Below, one piece after another: positions 12,301-22,200 of a DNA stretch of 64,000 nucleotides (positions within the stretch are counted from its first letter, which is position 1; each line of letters opens with the position of its first letter). The DNA comes from Henricia sp. BOLD:AAB3569 (taxonomy: Eukaryota > Echinodermata > Asteroidea > Spinulosida > Echinasteridae), in NCBI GenBank assembly GCA_037783545.1, contig JBBELK010000094.1, forward strand, positions 620,001 to 684,000, in the 5' to 3' direction. A program made the translations under genes and the position numbers. The notes beneath the pieces are model-generated. The model ran no database searches. It was not told where the DNA came from and saw only the letters and a program-made list of their open reading frames with translations.

Positions 12301-15300
12301 TCGTCTAACTTTTGAGAAAACAGTCAAAAAAGGGTTTGCAGTCATTTCGCCTCAAAACCACTTCGCCCTGAACAACTTCGCCCTGAACAACTTCGCCCTG
12401 AACCACGGCCTGTGCACGAAGTGGTTTTCGAGCGAAGTGGAATTTTGACGATGTAGTGTTTAGTGTTTGCCAGACACGTGACACTCGACGTAAATATGTA
12501 ACCAGGCTTGCCAAATCGCTTCGTCGAATGAAGGGAGCATTCGTATTACAAATTTGCTTTATCAAATTAAGCAATCGATCTCTTTATCAAATGTAGCTAT
12601 TTTGCTTTATCACATGAATGAAAAGGCTTGTGTTCAGCACTTAAAAAAGAAAAACTTGAGAGAGTATACAACTGTGCCTCATATATCTCAGGTGGTAGAT
12701 CATCTGCCCAGTATGTCAGAGGTCTCGGGTTCGAATCCCAATGAGGACAATATATTATTTTCTCTCTCCTATGTTTACTTATTATATTTCCATGATTATT
12801 AGGTACAATATCAAATACTGAGCTCATTACTTTGTTAGTTGCGCATCTGTGCAATGCCGAGAGAAAAGTTGGGCTCTTATGGAAAACCTGAGGGAGTATA
12901 CCACTGTGCTTCATAGCTCAGCTGGTAGAGCATCTGCCCAGTGTGTCAGGTCTTGGATGAAACCTGAGGGAGTATACAACTGTGCCTCATAGCTTAGGCA
13001 GTATAGCATCTACCTGGTGTGTCAAAGGTCTTGAGGATGGTAAAACCTGAGGGAGTATATTCCACTGTGCCTCATAGCTCAGCTTGTTCTCTCATCCCAT
13101 ATTAGGTTTGTGTGAAGTTAGCCCCAGCAGTGATAAACAACTCCTAATATTCCCTGGCCATAAGCAAGGTAGCATACAGTTGGCAGATTTGACCAACGCA
13201 GACCCGGCAACATCTAGCTCACCGGTAACCATTAATGCACATCAGACAGACATTGCTTGCCTTGCGGTGAACCAGGAAGGAACGCTGGTTGCCACAGCAT
13301 CCATAAAGGTACACCAAATATGGCAGTTGAATACAATTTTCAAATGAAACGTTTTTATGAATTCGTAGAGCAATTGCATCATATACGCTTAAAAAAAGGA
13401 ACCCAAAAGATCAAGGAGGCTACGAGATGTAATATATTTTATCAGTCAGTAATGTGTATGACCACCTCTTGTGGCAAGGCTGACTGTGCAAGCCTACGTA
13501 AGAGCCATTGAGGCAGGGTGCGCCACGCTGCCTGAAGTGCCTCCCTGACGAGCTTCTGGGAGATGCACAGATGCAGTGGTCAGCTTATCCTACGCAGGTT
13601 GAATCAGGTTGATAATTCAACAAAATATTTCATTACTGTGACAATCGCTTTGTTCAAACGGCAGCCGATTTCACTAAAAATTAAAACATGAACATTCCCA
13701 ACTACATCAAAACGACAATTCTGAGCAACTTTTCACAATAAGCTTCAGACCACTTTTGAACATTTTTAAAAATCTGTTTTCCTCAAAAGGGGACACTAAT
13801 TCGAGTCTTTGATACAACGAGCAAGAAACTTCTTGTAGAATTAAGACGAGGGGCTGATCCTGCAACTCTGTATTGGTGAGTGTAAATAACAGGGTTGTAA
13901 AGACTCGGACTCGAGGCTCGAGACTCGAGACTCGCGACTCGGACTTGAGTCGACTCGAGTCCCGATTTTTACTGACTTGACTTGACTTGTGACTCGAACC
14001 GCAAATAACTTGACTTGACTTAAGAATCGAACCTCAAATGACTTGACTTGACTTGAGACTCAAATCTCAAATGACTTGACTTGACTTGACTCGGGTCTGC
14101 CAAAAATTAATTTTTTTGTCATTTTTCAGGACCTAATTGTTTTTCAGAACTAAAGCTTTCTTTTAAAATGACTTGACTTGAGACTCGAGGGCAGTTTGAC
14201 TTGACTTGGGACTCGAGGGCAGTTTGACTTGACTTGGGACTCGAGGGCAGTTTGACTAGACTTGGGACTCGAGGGCAGTTTGACTTGACTTGGGACTCGA
14301 GGGCAGTTTGACTTGACTTGGGACTCGAGGGCAGTTTGACTTGACTTGGGACTCGAGGGCAGTTTGACTTGACTTGACTTTGGACTCAAACAGAGGAATA
14401 CTTGTTACAACCTTGGAAAATGATTCTGTTGCCATTTTATGCAGCAAGTTTAATAGCAGTTCTGTAGTAATCAAAACTAGGTTGCATTCAACTTACGCAA
14501 ACATTACCAATGTTTTCAACGTTTGCCAAAAAACTGGTGCCCGGTTTCCATAGAGGAGTGCACAAAAATGCTGTAACCAGTGGCGAACATTGGCAACAAG
14601 TCACATGAGTGAAACGCACAGCGATATATGCTGTAGCAAGGCCGCACACCATTGAATTTGCAACACTGTGCAGCAGGAATTTAATGGTTTTTTCTTTGTT
14701 TTACAGTATCAACTTCAGCAACGATTCAGCCTATTTGTGTGCCTCGAGCGACAAAGGGACAGTCCATATTTTTGCGCTAAAAGACACGTCACTGAACCGC
14801 AGATCCACGTGAGTTAAAACCCCATTACATTATTTGCAGTTACCCAAAATGTTACTTCACGAGTTGACAAGAAAAACCTGACTAAAAGTGTTGATAAAAA
14901 TGGTAACAAACCCAAAATGATTTTTTTATTCGTGTAAAATTGTACCTTTGTGGGAGAAATTGACAACTGAAGGTGTTTTTTTTTTTAAAGTTGTCTGCAG
15001 ACAATTTGTTACCATTCATTCATTATCATACACATAAAACCATGCAGGGATTTTTCAGGTTTAGTGAAGTATTACTGCGTCTATGTGGCTGAAATTTCTA
15101 CAAGGCAGTTTATCAACATTATTCTATAATTGTGTAATGCTGCTGTTCCTGTTTTTAAAAGTTTTCCATTCATGCAATTTTATCTGTCTTTAACTCAGTT
15201 TCTGCATAGTAAATCAATCCAATTTACAGATTTTCATGTCACTTTCCAACTACTTCCTGCGTCATTCATCATTTCTCTCGTTTTATTTTTTTCCCAGATT

Positions 15301-15526
15301 TTCCAAGATGAGTTTTCTGGGCCAGTATGTGGAATCGCAATGGGGCCTTGCCAACTTCACCGTACCTGCTGAGTTGGCCTGCGCATGTGCATTCGGACCG
15401 CAAACGTCGGTCATTGCGGTCTGCGTGGACGGGACGTTTCACAAGTACGTCTTCACGCCGGATGGGAATTGCAATCGAGAATCCTACGACGAATATCTGG
15501 AAATTGGGGACGACGATGAATTTTAG
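6330..15526 (+). CDS. WDR45: WIPI4/WDR45: PI3P-binding PROPPIN beta-propeller of autophagy
   Basis: PROPPINs bind PI3P/PI(3,5)P2 on forming autophagosomes and partner with ATG2. Nine coding exons join in frame: 6330-6375, 7467-7541, 8022-8090, 9200-9323, 11983-12077, 13106-13308, 13790-13875, 14707-14808 and 15298-15526, giving 342 residues (human WDR45 is about 360). The start ATG opens [15 protein letters not shown], matching the family N-terminus. The lipid-binding motif is LRRG at residues 222-225, the form typical of WIPI4; other WIPIs have FRRG. Strongly conserved blocks include [48 protein letters not shown] and the acidic C-terminus GDDDEF. All introns are GT-AG. An AG at 6205 before ATGCAACATCC could open a 5' UTR exon, which is inference. 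The introns are packed with repeats described separately. Confidence 0.96.
6943..7395. mobile_element. MITE with TTCGCCCC/GGGGCGAA core repeats, copy 1
   Basis: The left part begins near TAGTATACATGATTGG. The core alternates CCACTTCGCCCC and GGGGCGAAGTGG units in both orientations, and the right part holds ACTAGAGCACTTCAGAC. A fuller inverted copy is at 52262-52810. Partial copies lie at about 12190-12450, 38220-38365 and, left part only, 1035-1160 and 45125-45215. It sits in WDR45 intron 1. Confidence 0.6.
8245..8912. mobile_element. Large palindrome with about 240 bp arms and a nested inner palindrome
   Basis: The arms at about 8245-8470 and 8690-8912 are near-perfect complements (AACTAGACATCAG faces CTGATGTCTAGTTTC). 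The central 200 bp carries its own inverted ends, GGCTGCGTTCGAGCGT near 8526 and ACGCTCGAACACAGCC near 8607. These ends match the element at 40884-41027, so a small MITE seems to sit in the loop. It lies in WDR45 intron 3. Confidence 0.7.
8972..9106. mobile_element. TTAA-flanked palindromic MITE, copy 1
   Basis: The terminal sequence is AGGCACAGGCTCGTCAGCAA, with its complement at the other end, flanked by TTAA on both sides. The arms meet at AGCTCCATGCC-TTTGC-TATGGAGCT, so the 135 bp is almost a perfect hairpin. TTAA targets are used by piggyBac and Kolobok elements; the superfamily is not decided. Other copies are at 37500-37635, 38999-39142, 46705-48510 (interrupted) and 62476-62572 (partial). 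Confidence 0.75.
9655..11936. repeat. AAGTCAAGTC-array element, copy 2, interrupted by a 1.7 kb insertion
   Basis: The left array runs from 9680 to 9935 and contains six variant units. The spacer breaks off near 10050 after AAAGCTTTAGTTCTAAAC and resumes near 11736 at TTCAGTCCTCAAAATGAC, the same junction that is continuous in copy 1 (about 5912-5940). The right array ends near 11930. It lies in WDR45 intron 4, just before exon 5. Confidence 0.6.
10055..11730. repeat. Nested repeat block with 130 bp tandem units (DR1 motifs) and about 150 bp units (CRE motifs)
   Basis: Three and a half near-identical 130 bp units start at about 10243, 10373, 10503 and 10633. Each contains AGGTCAAAGGTCA. Diverged relatives are at 11231 and 11361. 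Between and after them are four units of about 150 bp with CCCCTTTAATCTGACA, TGACGTCA and GGCGCAGGAATCAAGAT. A 25-base A run (11649-11673) lies near the right end, followed by the hairpin GGCTGTTCCGACCCGAATC. ORFs here are repeated by the tandem structure and are not genes. Confidence 0.7.
12670..13085 (+). repeat. Cluster of tRNA-derived SINE heads immediately upstream of WDR45 exon 6
   Basis: A fairly complete tRNA-like head at about 12678-12752 has box A-like TGGTAGATCATCTGCC and box B GGTTCGAATCCC. Shorter copies beginning with ACCTGAGGGAGTATA follow near 12890, 12957 and 13043. The last stops only about 20 bp before the exon 6 acceptor. Acceptor-stem pairing is lacking, so these are SINE parts and not tRNA genes. 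Confidence 0.65.
13890..14405. repeat. GACTTGACTTG-array element, copy 3 (inverted)
   Basis: This has the same architecture as copies 1 and 2 on the opposite strand. It opens with GACTCGGACTCGAGGCTCG and ends with at least seven homogeneous units of GGGACTCGAGGGCAGTTTGACTTGACTT type (about 26 bp each, 14180-14375). The homogeneity suggests recent local expansion. It lies in WDR45 intron 7. Confidence 0.65.
14815..15120. repeat. Copy of an abundant dispersed family (about 300 bp)
   Basis: Landmarks are CAGTTACCCAAAATGTTACTT, AAAAGTGTTGATAAAAATGG, GTACCTTTGTGGGAGAAAT, CATGCAGGGATTTTTCAGG and TATGTGGCTGAAATTTCTAC in that order. The same order, either strand, appears near 8120-8240, 24650-24910, 26565-26910, 38380-38760, 42470-42770, 51720-51850 and 52840-53240. 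No ORF, box A/B promoter or inverted ends are evident; the class is unknown. Confidence 0.6.
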
Positions 15527-16152
15527 CGTAGAAACTATTTTTCCCTAATGTATCATAAGCTGTAAAATATCCAGTTTGGCCTGCATACATGTGTACGTGT
15601 GTGCCCTTGGGAAAGGCGATTTGCCATAAATTGCATCTATCCACCCAGGGGCAAAATGGGTACATACCAGGGTTGTTGTCGAGGCCATCACAAGTCTTCA
15701 CAAGTCAACCACAAGTCCCTGGGTCTTAATTCAAGTCACAAGCTATTCAAATGAACTCCAACAAAGGCATTCTTTTGTGATTTCACAAAAGTTAAGACGA
15801 GTTCAATGCGTCCTAATTCCCATACCAACGTCCCAAGATAAGAAGAGTGACCCTTGCTAAGACGCATCTTAGCCGCTTTGTGAAATCGGAATCAGATAAT
15901 ACATTTTCCAACGTGACTGAGACCATTAAACAACTTAATCTTTTACTTCTGGTTCATTGTAAAAAAAATAAATAAAATTCTGACACTCACAAATTTTACA
16001 GCATGTTCTTTAACATGATAAACTAATTTTAATTGTGAGTCATACAGTATGTAACAAACTGTAAGAAAGTCCTTTGATAAGTTTAAAGAAATGTATTAAA
16101 ATCATAATCGAGTGATATTCAGTTTGGGAATGGTTTTGTGTTTATATACACT

Positions 16153-16349
16153 ACTCACAATAAGTTAGGAATATTGGTGTGGTTAAATTTTGGATTTTTT
16201 TATTTAATGACTGTTTTCACCTATTCCTGTGACAAGGTGTGTCTGTCATGCAGAGTCTAATCATATACAAAATCATTTAAGTGGAATGCATACTCCCAAT
16301 ACAATATCAGCATACACCCCACAATATCCCTAACTTTGCTGTGAGTAGT
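16153..16349. mobile_element. Tc1/mariner-type MITE (TA flanks)
   Basis: The ends CACTACTCACAATAAGTTAG and CTAACTTTGCTGTGAGTAGTG are inverted repeats of about 28 bp, flanked by TA on both sides. The interior is short and AT-rich with no ORF. The superfamily is inferred from the TA target and the size. Confidence 0.65.
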
Positions 16350-16894
16350 GTATTAGTTTGTACATGTACTTTATCTAAAGTAAGAATCTTGCCCTAAAAT
16401 TGCATGTATATACATGTACAGTATTGTACAAGTACTGTGCCAAAATTGTTTTAAAAGGTTAACTGAAATGTATGTGAATTTTAACCCATTTATTCTATCT
16501 AGTCAGTGTTAAGTTAGTTATTCAGATCAAACAGTAATGTGCAGAACTAACAGACCAATTGCAAACAATAGGCCTAATGCTCTGAATAACTATCCCATAA
16601 AAACCTTGGCGAGGGTGGGTCATGAAATACGTCCCTGCACCAGAGACCAGAGACTTTTTTTAACCATATAAACTACTTTTTTTTCTGTATGAATTTTATG
16701 TAAAGGGCCCATATTATGCTATACATTTCAGTATTTTCTGGGTTTTAACTTTTAAAACACTGTACTTTACTAATAAAATTATTAGTCAAAATTTAAATAA
16801 AATTTAATTCCTGAAAAATTCCAGTTGTAAATGGTATGTCTGTTAATACACTATTAACGACCTCCACCCATTTGAGCAAAACAGGCTACTAATA

Positions 16895-17040
16895 TCAGTT
16901 GCCAAGGTAGCCGAGTCTAAATATTCGCTAGTAATCTCAAACGTCCATTGCTGAATCACAGGGAAACAGTTCACTGGTTTTAGTGTAGACCCAGTATTCT
17001 TGGCAATACACAAAGGGTGACATTTTCACTTTACTCTATA
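16895..17040. repeat. Dispersed repeat shared with 35755-35900
   Basis: Both copies carry AAACGTCCATTGCT, GTGTAGACCCAGTA and CTTGGCAATACACAA in the same order and spacing at roughly 80 percent identity by eye. Function and class are unknown. Confidence 0.5.
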
Positions 17041-17290
17041 GGGCGCTTACACATGGGGTCAAAAGGTCACGACCCTCCCGTGTTTGTCCTCCAGATGGGG
17101 AGAGAACAATAGAGCCACGTGGGGAAACGCACATGACTGCTAGCAGAAAAGCACTGGCTCTATTGTTCTCTTCCGATCCGGAGGACAAATACGGGAGATG
17201 TTTAGTGACCCGCGACAGCTCTGAAACCCCTCTACCAAAGCGGTATATATAGTGGCAGTGTGAAAAGCACAGTACTAGAATGATCAAACT
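17041..17290. mobile_element. Imperfect foldback element
   Basis: GGGAGAGAACAATAGAGCCA faces GGCTCTATTGTTCTCTTCC, and GTGTTTGTCCTCCAG faces CGGAGGACAAATACGGG. The ORF across it is a palindrome artefact. Confidence 0.5.
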
Positions 17291-17526
17291 TACTCAGAAT
17301 ACTTATGAACCTTGACTCAGAAAACACAGATAATTTACAAAATGCTTATAGACTATTTGCATGGTGGCCGTTATATGGGGGGATTATTGTCACTGTACGC
17401 CATGCATGAGTAGACCTCTAGTCTTTGTGGATCTATTGTTGCATCGTTTTAAATAAGAAAACCTGCCCCCTGATGGCTGCTGGTGCAAAGAGTCTATTAC
17501 AGATTCATTTACAGAATTGTAACATT

Positions 17527-18819
17527 TTATGGGTCTTTGAAAATGTCCACTTTCGTCGCTGGCCGACCCTGATCTTCTTGGGCAACACGGATGACAGTTT
17601 TGCCCCTAGCATGGCCATCCTCGACAGCTCTTAACGCATCGGGTGCCTCGGTGAACGGAAAGACTTTATTAACGACAGGTCGTATTTTCCCTTCGTGAAC
17701 AAGTTCAGCAACTTCAGCCAGGGCCTTGGCGTTGGCAGTCGCGAAGGCCCAGCGGTATTTGCCTCCCAGTCGAGCTGTTTGAAGTGCCTTCTTCATGAGG
17801 GTCAAGCTAGCGGAAAGGCTTCCCAAGACCGCTCCTTGTGATTCGATGGAGTCAAGAAGAGGCGTCACTAGGGTTATGTAATTAGCACCCTTGGCGCCGT
17901 TTAGCAAATTTAAGGAGTAGTCTTCGACTTTACCGCCAATGGTATCTAGGATATATTCGAAACGTCCTAACTTTTTTAGTTCTGTCTCGGGATCAGTGGT
18001 GCGGTAATCGATGACGTGATCGGCTCCGATGCTGCGTACGAAGTCTACGGCATCCGTGCTGCAAGTTGTCGCAACGCGAACATTCCAAGCTTTGAGGAGT
18101 TGGATTGCAAATGAGCCGATTCCACCAGCTCCACCGTGAACCAATGCAAACGTCCCCACGGCGTTCTCAGGACGTAGTCGCGCGACAGCGTACGTCGCAC
18201 TCCATGTCGTGATCGCGACATACGGAATCGACGCTGCCTCCACGTGAGTTAGACTCTTCGGTTTGGGACTCATCTCTTTCGACGTAGTCAGAACGTACTG
18301 AGCATGTGCACCCTGGTTCATCCCGTTGACGGTCGCCCAAACTTCCTGTCCAACTTCAAAGCCAGTCACACCTTTTCCCATGTCAACGACAACCCCCGAA
18401 CAGTCTCGGCCCAGGGTTAGGGGAAACTCCCCTCCCGGCTTGACTCGGCGACCCTTGTTCAGAAGCGTCGCCCCATAGCCGTTCCGCATTCGGAAGTCAA
18501 TCGGGTTTACGCTACTTGCATAGACTTTGATGAGCACTTGATCGGGTTGGGTGATTGTGGGAATGGGTTTCTCCACTAATTTCAGTTTTTCGTTTCCGCC
18601 GTATTCGTTAATCTGCCATGCCAGCATTTTCGTTGTAGAATTCATCTGAAATCGCACGCTGCCGTTTGTGCCAAACCACGACAAAGGCCAAACATTTTGT
18701 TTCAGGCGCAGGCTTTTGCAGTTCAGAATAGTCATGCCTGAACCAAACTGGAACTTCCGCATTGCCATTGGACAAATGGTTTTGTTCAAAAGTGCACTTG
18801 TCATTTTGGCTGCCTTCAA
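17527..18819 (-). CDS. RTN4IP1: RTN4IP1-like mitochondrial NAD(P)H oxidoreductase (intronless)
   Basis: RTN4IP1/OPA10 is a zinc-free medium-chain dehydrogenase/reductase of mitochondria, linked to coenzyme Q synthesis and complex I. The 430-residue frame has no intron. Residues 1-60 are basic and hydroxylated without acidic residues, as in a mitochondrial presequence. The GroES-like part begins near residue 66 (MLAWQINEYGGNEKLKL) and contains SSVNPIDFRMRNGYGA and FPLTLGRDCSGVV. The nucleotide-binding loop is GGAGGIGSFAIQLLKAW, followed by GADHVIDYR, ITLVTPLLDS, YRWAFATAN, GKIRPVVNKVFPF and the C-terminal HARGKTVIRV, all family hallmarks. The start ATG at 18819 gives a longer presequence than the human protein (396 aa). 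Vertebrate RTN4IP1 has several introns, so this may be an intronless retrocopy or a lineage that lost introns. The frame is undamaged, which argues for a working gene. Confidence 0.94.
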   Translation of the reverse strand: MKAAKMTSALLNKTICPMAMRKFQFGSGMTILNCKSLRLKQNVWPLSWFGTNGSVRFQMNSTTKMLAWQINEYGGNEKLKLVEKPIPTITQPDQVLIKVYASSVNPIDFRMRNGYGATLLNKGRRVKPGGEFPLTLGRDCSGVVVDMGKGVTGFEVGQEVWATVNGMNQGAHAQYVLTTSKEMSPKPKSLTHVEAASIPYVAITTWSATYAVARLRPENAVGTFALVHGGAGGIGSFAIQLLKAWNVRVATTCSTDAVDFVRSIGADHVIDYRTTDPETELKKLGRFEYILDTIGGKVEDYSLNLLNGAKGANYITLVTPLLDSIESQGAVLGSLSASLTLMKKALQTARLGGKYRWAFATANAKALAEVAELVHEGKIRPVVNKVFPFTEAPDALRAVEDGHARGKTVIRVAQEDQGRPATKVDIFKDP

Positions 18820-19252
18820 AGCAGATTTAATTCTTCCAGTTTGACTTTAAGCAGAGTACTGTCATTTGCCAGAAATAAACCACTTTTTGATGAAATTCAG
18901 CAAAACTATTAAATGCCAAGCCAAATCAACTGGGAAAATGAGCAAGCAAGCATGCATGGGCACAACCTTTGACCTTTATTTAAATTTGTGTGAGGCATTT
19001 AAATGTGACGTCATGCCAGTGAGGTCATTCGCTGGTTCCTATCCTAACGCTAAACGTTAGTTATGTGCAGTACACATTGCTAGTGAACGAGCACCAGCTA
19101 GTAGCAGTGTCATCAAAGTTGTACACGGCGAAATTTCGGAAGATGTTTACAACGTAACAATATATTTTACTCTACAAGAATTCGATATTCTTCACTGAAA
19201 ATGTCGATATAAGTTATTGTTTTTGTAAATACGATTTATAAGCGACGAAAAA
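18820..19252. promoter_or_regulatory. Shared divergent promoter interval of RTN4IP1 and ILRUN
   Basis: The two start codons point away from each other and are 433 bp apart, so both 5' UTRs and promoters must lie here unless there are upstream non-coding exons. No TATA box is placed convincingly. The interval contains CAGTGAGGTCATTCGC and several CpGs near 19100-19150. The bidirectional role is inferred from geometry. Confidence 0.6.
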
Positions 19253-22200
19253 ATGGAAGTGGACATGGAATTGGACACTGAATTCATGACGAAATTCAGC
19301 AGTTTGGGGACGACGGACCGTGATGTTTTGATCGGCGAGTTCCAGAAACTGGCTGGCAACAATCTGAACCCGACTGCCTGCGCGTTCTTTCTGGACATGA
19401 ATAACTGGTTTGTTGAGATCATATTGGGCTGATGTTTTGCTTTTAAGTCGCCAATAACGAGTGTGAACCTTCCCTTGGGACATAATGTTTATGGTTTCCC
19501 ACGCTATTAACAAAACACTACCTGACTACTGGTACTGCACACAACACTGTTCCAAAAAAAGCCCCTCCCACTTTTTGACAAACATACTTCTCATATCAAC
19601 TCACTCCAGTCCACATCCTGAGATCTCAGGGAATTTCCACTCTGTTAAGCGACGTTACAATAATACCCTGAGGAAATCCACGCAAATATGTGGAGTAAGC
19701 CGGCTGTTGCGTTCAGCTAACAAATGCCCGACACGAGTAAACTACATGTGCGAATTTGAAATATGTAAATTAGGTGAACAGCGCCACTCATTTACTGACG
19801 TCATGAACATTTGCATACGCCGCGAGTGTTGAAGCTTGCGGCAAAATCTCCACTGACCCGTTTCAGAAGCTCATGTTTCTACTTTAAATTTTGTCCTGTT
19901 TTGGCTCGAAACTCATGCGCACCGGTGAAATGATAATCACAGAATATGGCCGCTTTTGATGGCAACAAAAAACATGGAAATAGTTGAAGTTTTCAGTGAG
20001 TTCTTCCATTTCAAAAGGCCTGTGTCGCGTGTTTGTTTTAACGATCATAAATTTAACCTGAATGGACACTCGTAATTTTTGTTTGTTTGTTTGTTTTTTT
20101 CAAAATTAGGTCTGAATTTAAGCAAATTAGTTTCGAATATTGCAATGTTTGGGCCATTTAGCTGTATGAGTCACAATGAAGGCCGGATTGAAAGTTCGAT
20201 GGCCGCGAGCAATATGCAAGGTTTTTTTCTCCAGAGAATACCCAAAATTTGGCATTGACGGATTCCCGCTCAGTCTATGCATAACCTACACATGCATAGC
20301 ACACGGTCAACACAGGCCTAAACATAAGTGGGTTAACGGATCAGCGCTGCGCGCACGGTTCGAAACAGGTGCCTGGGATTTGGGCATATGAAAGGTTTGC
20401 TTGTGCCCGAGTCATTTTGATGTAATTTAATCAATTTGGTCATGTTATGCCAAAAAGAAACGATGGTATTTTTTTCGTATACATTGAACAAAGATTTGAA
20501 AGAAATTACTTCCTGGAATCAACAGATAATGTAATTTTAAGATATACTTCCTACTTGCACTTTTGTCGTAAATGTTGCTTCTCTGTAGAAAAATCACATT
20601 TTCTCCTTCAAAAATTGCATTCAGTAAGTGCGCAAGATAACCATTCACGTGCGCACGCAGCGCCCTCTGTTGTCCCGCTTACACACGGACTGCTCGTGCC
20701 TTAATTTTGTGCATTACTTTATGCAGTAATTTTATTATTTATTTATCTCAGAAATGCAACATTTCCGACAGAAGTGCAAGTGGGAAGTATATCTTAGAAT
20801 TGAATAAGCTATCGATTCCAATATAAATTTACCAAAATCCGTGTTCAATGTGAATGAAAAAAATACCCTAATATCTTACCAACTGTGCCTTATAGCACAG
20901 CTGGTATAGCATCTTACTAGTGAGTCAGAGGTCTCTGGTTCGAATCCCGATACGGCCCTTACGATTTGTCTCTAATCCCAAGTTTGGTTGTTTCATTTTA
21001 ATGGTGATAGGCACCATACCAGATGTTGTGTTCGTTACTTTGCCCAGTTGTGCTGCGCCACCATTCAATGCCAAGAGAAGAATTGGGTCCATATGGGAAA
21101 CCTGAGGGAGTATACCAACTGTGCCTTATACCTTAGCTGGTAGAGCATCTGCCTAGTGAGTCAGAGGTCTCGGGTTCAATTCCCGATAAGGCCCTTACGA
21201 TTTTTCTCTCATCCCAAGTTTAGCTGAGATATCAATAAATCTTTGTTATTCTTAACAGGAACTTACAGGCAGCAATCGGCTCATACTACGACATAGAGAA
21301 TTCAGCTCCCCAGATCAAACTACCCAGAATGATACTAATCCAGGACATGACGTTAGGGGAAGGGGAATCAATCACACCGGACACAGAGTTTATTAAGACG
21401 TGGCGTGTCAAAAACAATGGTATGTTCTCAGGTTAAACATTTACATTTAATTCTGTGCAAATTAACTGCAGCAGCACCATGTGAAGTATCTCTTTTGAAG
21501 ATGTGTGGTTCTGATGAAAAGAACCGGTGAGTGTGAACTCAAGAAAGCCATCGAAATCCACAAGCACAACACAGTATCCTAAGACATCGGCTTCAACATC
21601 AGCAATATCTGGCACTCCCTATTTACCAACCAGACTGATGGGTCCTCTATACCCCAAGTCCTCTCCCCACTACAGCCGCTGCAACAGTGACACGCACCAG
21701 TGAGCACACCAACAGCCCACGACAGGATTGGGATTCAATGCCTAACCATGCCTCCTGCATCCAAGCCCAAGCCATTCCACTTCAGTGCACACATTGTTCC
21801 ATCAATCCTTACATCAATCCCAGTACTTAAAGCCTTGTATCATCACAAGTCTGGCACTTCTCCTGAAGATGAATGGAATATGTACACCTTTCAAAACGTC
21901 CAAATAACACACATCTTCAAAAAGATACTTCACATGGTGCTTAACTGCTCCCAATAATTTGCACATTGATTTCTACAATGCATAGCCTGAAGTCTTACTT
22001 ACATTTAATTAAGTAAGTGGTTTGCAATTCTTTCAAGTTAACCAGTTAACTATACACCAGTCCGGTAACTAAGGGTTCCTTCCCTGTACATCCGCCATAG
22101 CTGGGGGGCTTCCACTGAATGAACTGTATGTTTTTGCTGTTGCTGAAGCTGCATTTGTTTACTTCAAACAAGATGCGCGTCTTTGTAGGGTTGTGTACGC

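Larger units (their letters stand above)
15527..17526. other. Intergenic region between the convergent WDR45 and RTN4IP1 genes
   Basis: This holds the presumed WDR45 3' UTR and several non-coding repeats (listed separately at 16153-16349, 16895-17040 and 17041-17290). AATAAA-like signals occur near 15968. I see no conserved coding exon in it. Confidence 0.6.

Noticed and set aside
12678..12752. Functional tRNA gene candidates (also at 20887, 27769, 28067 and 25856)
   Set aside because: Box A and box B are present, but the acceptor stems do not pair and anticodon arms are poor; they are SINE heads.
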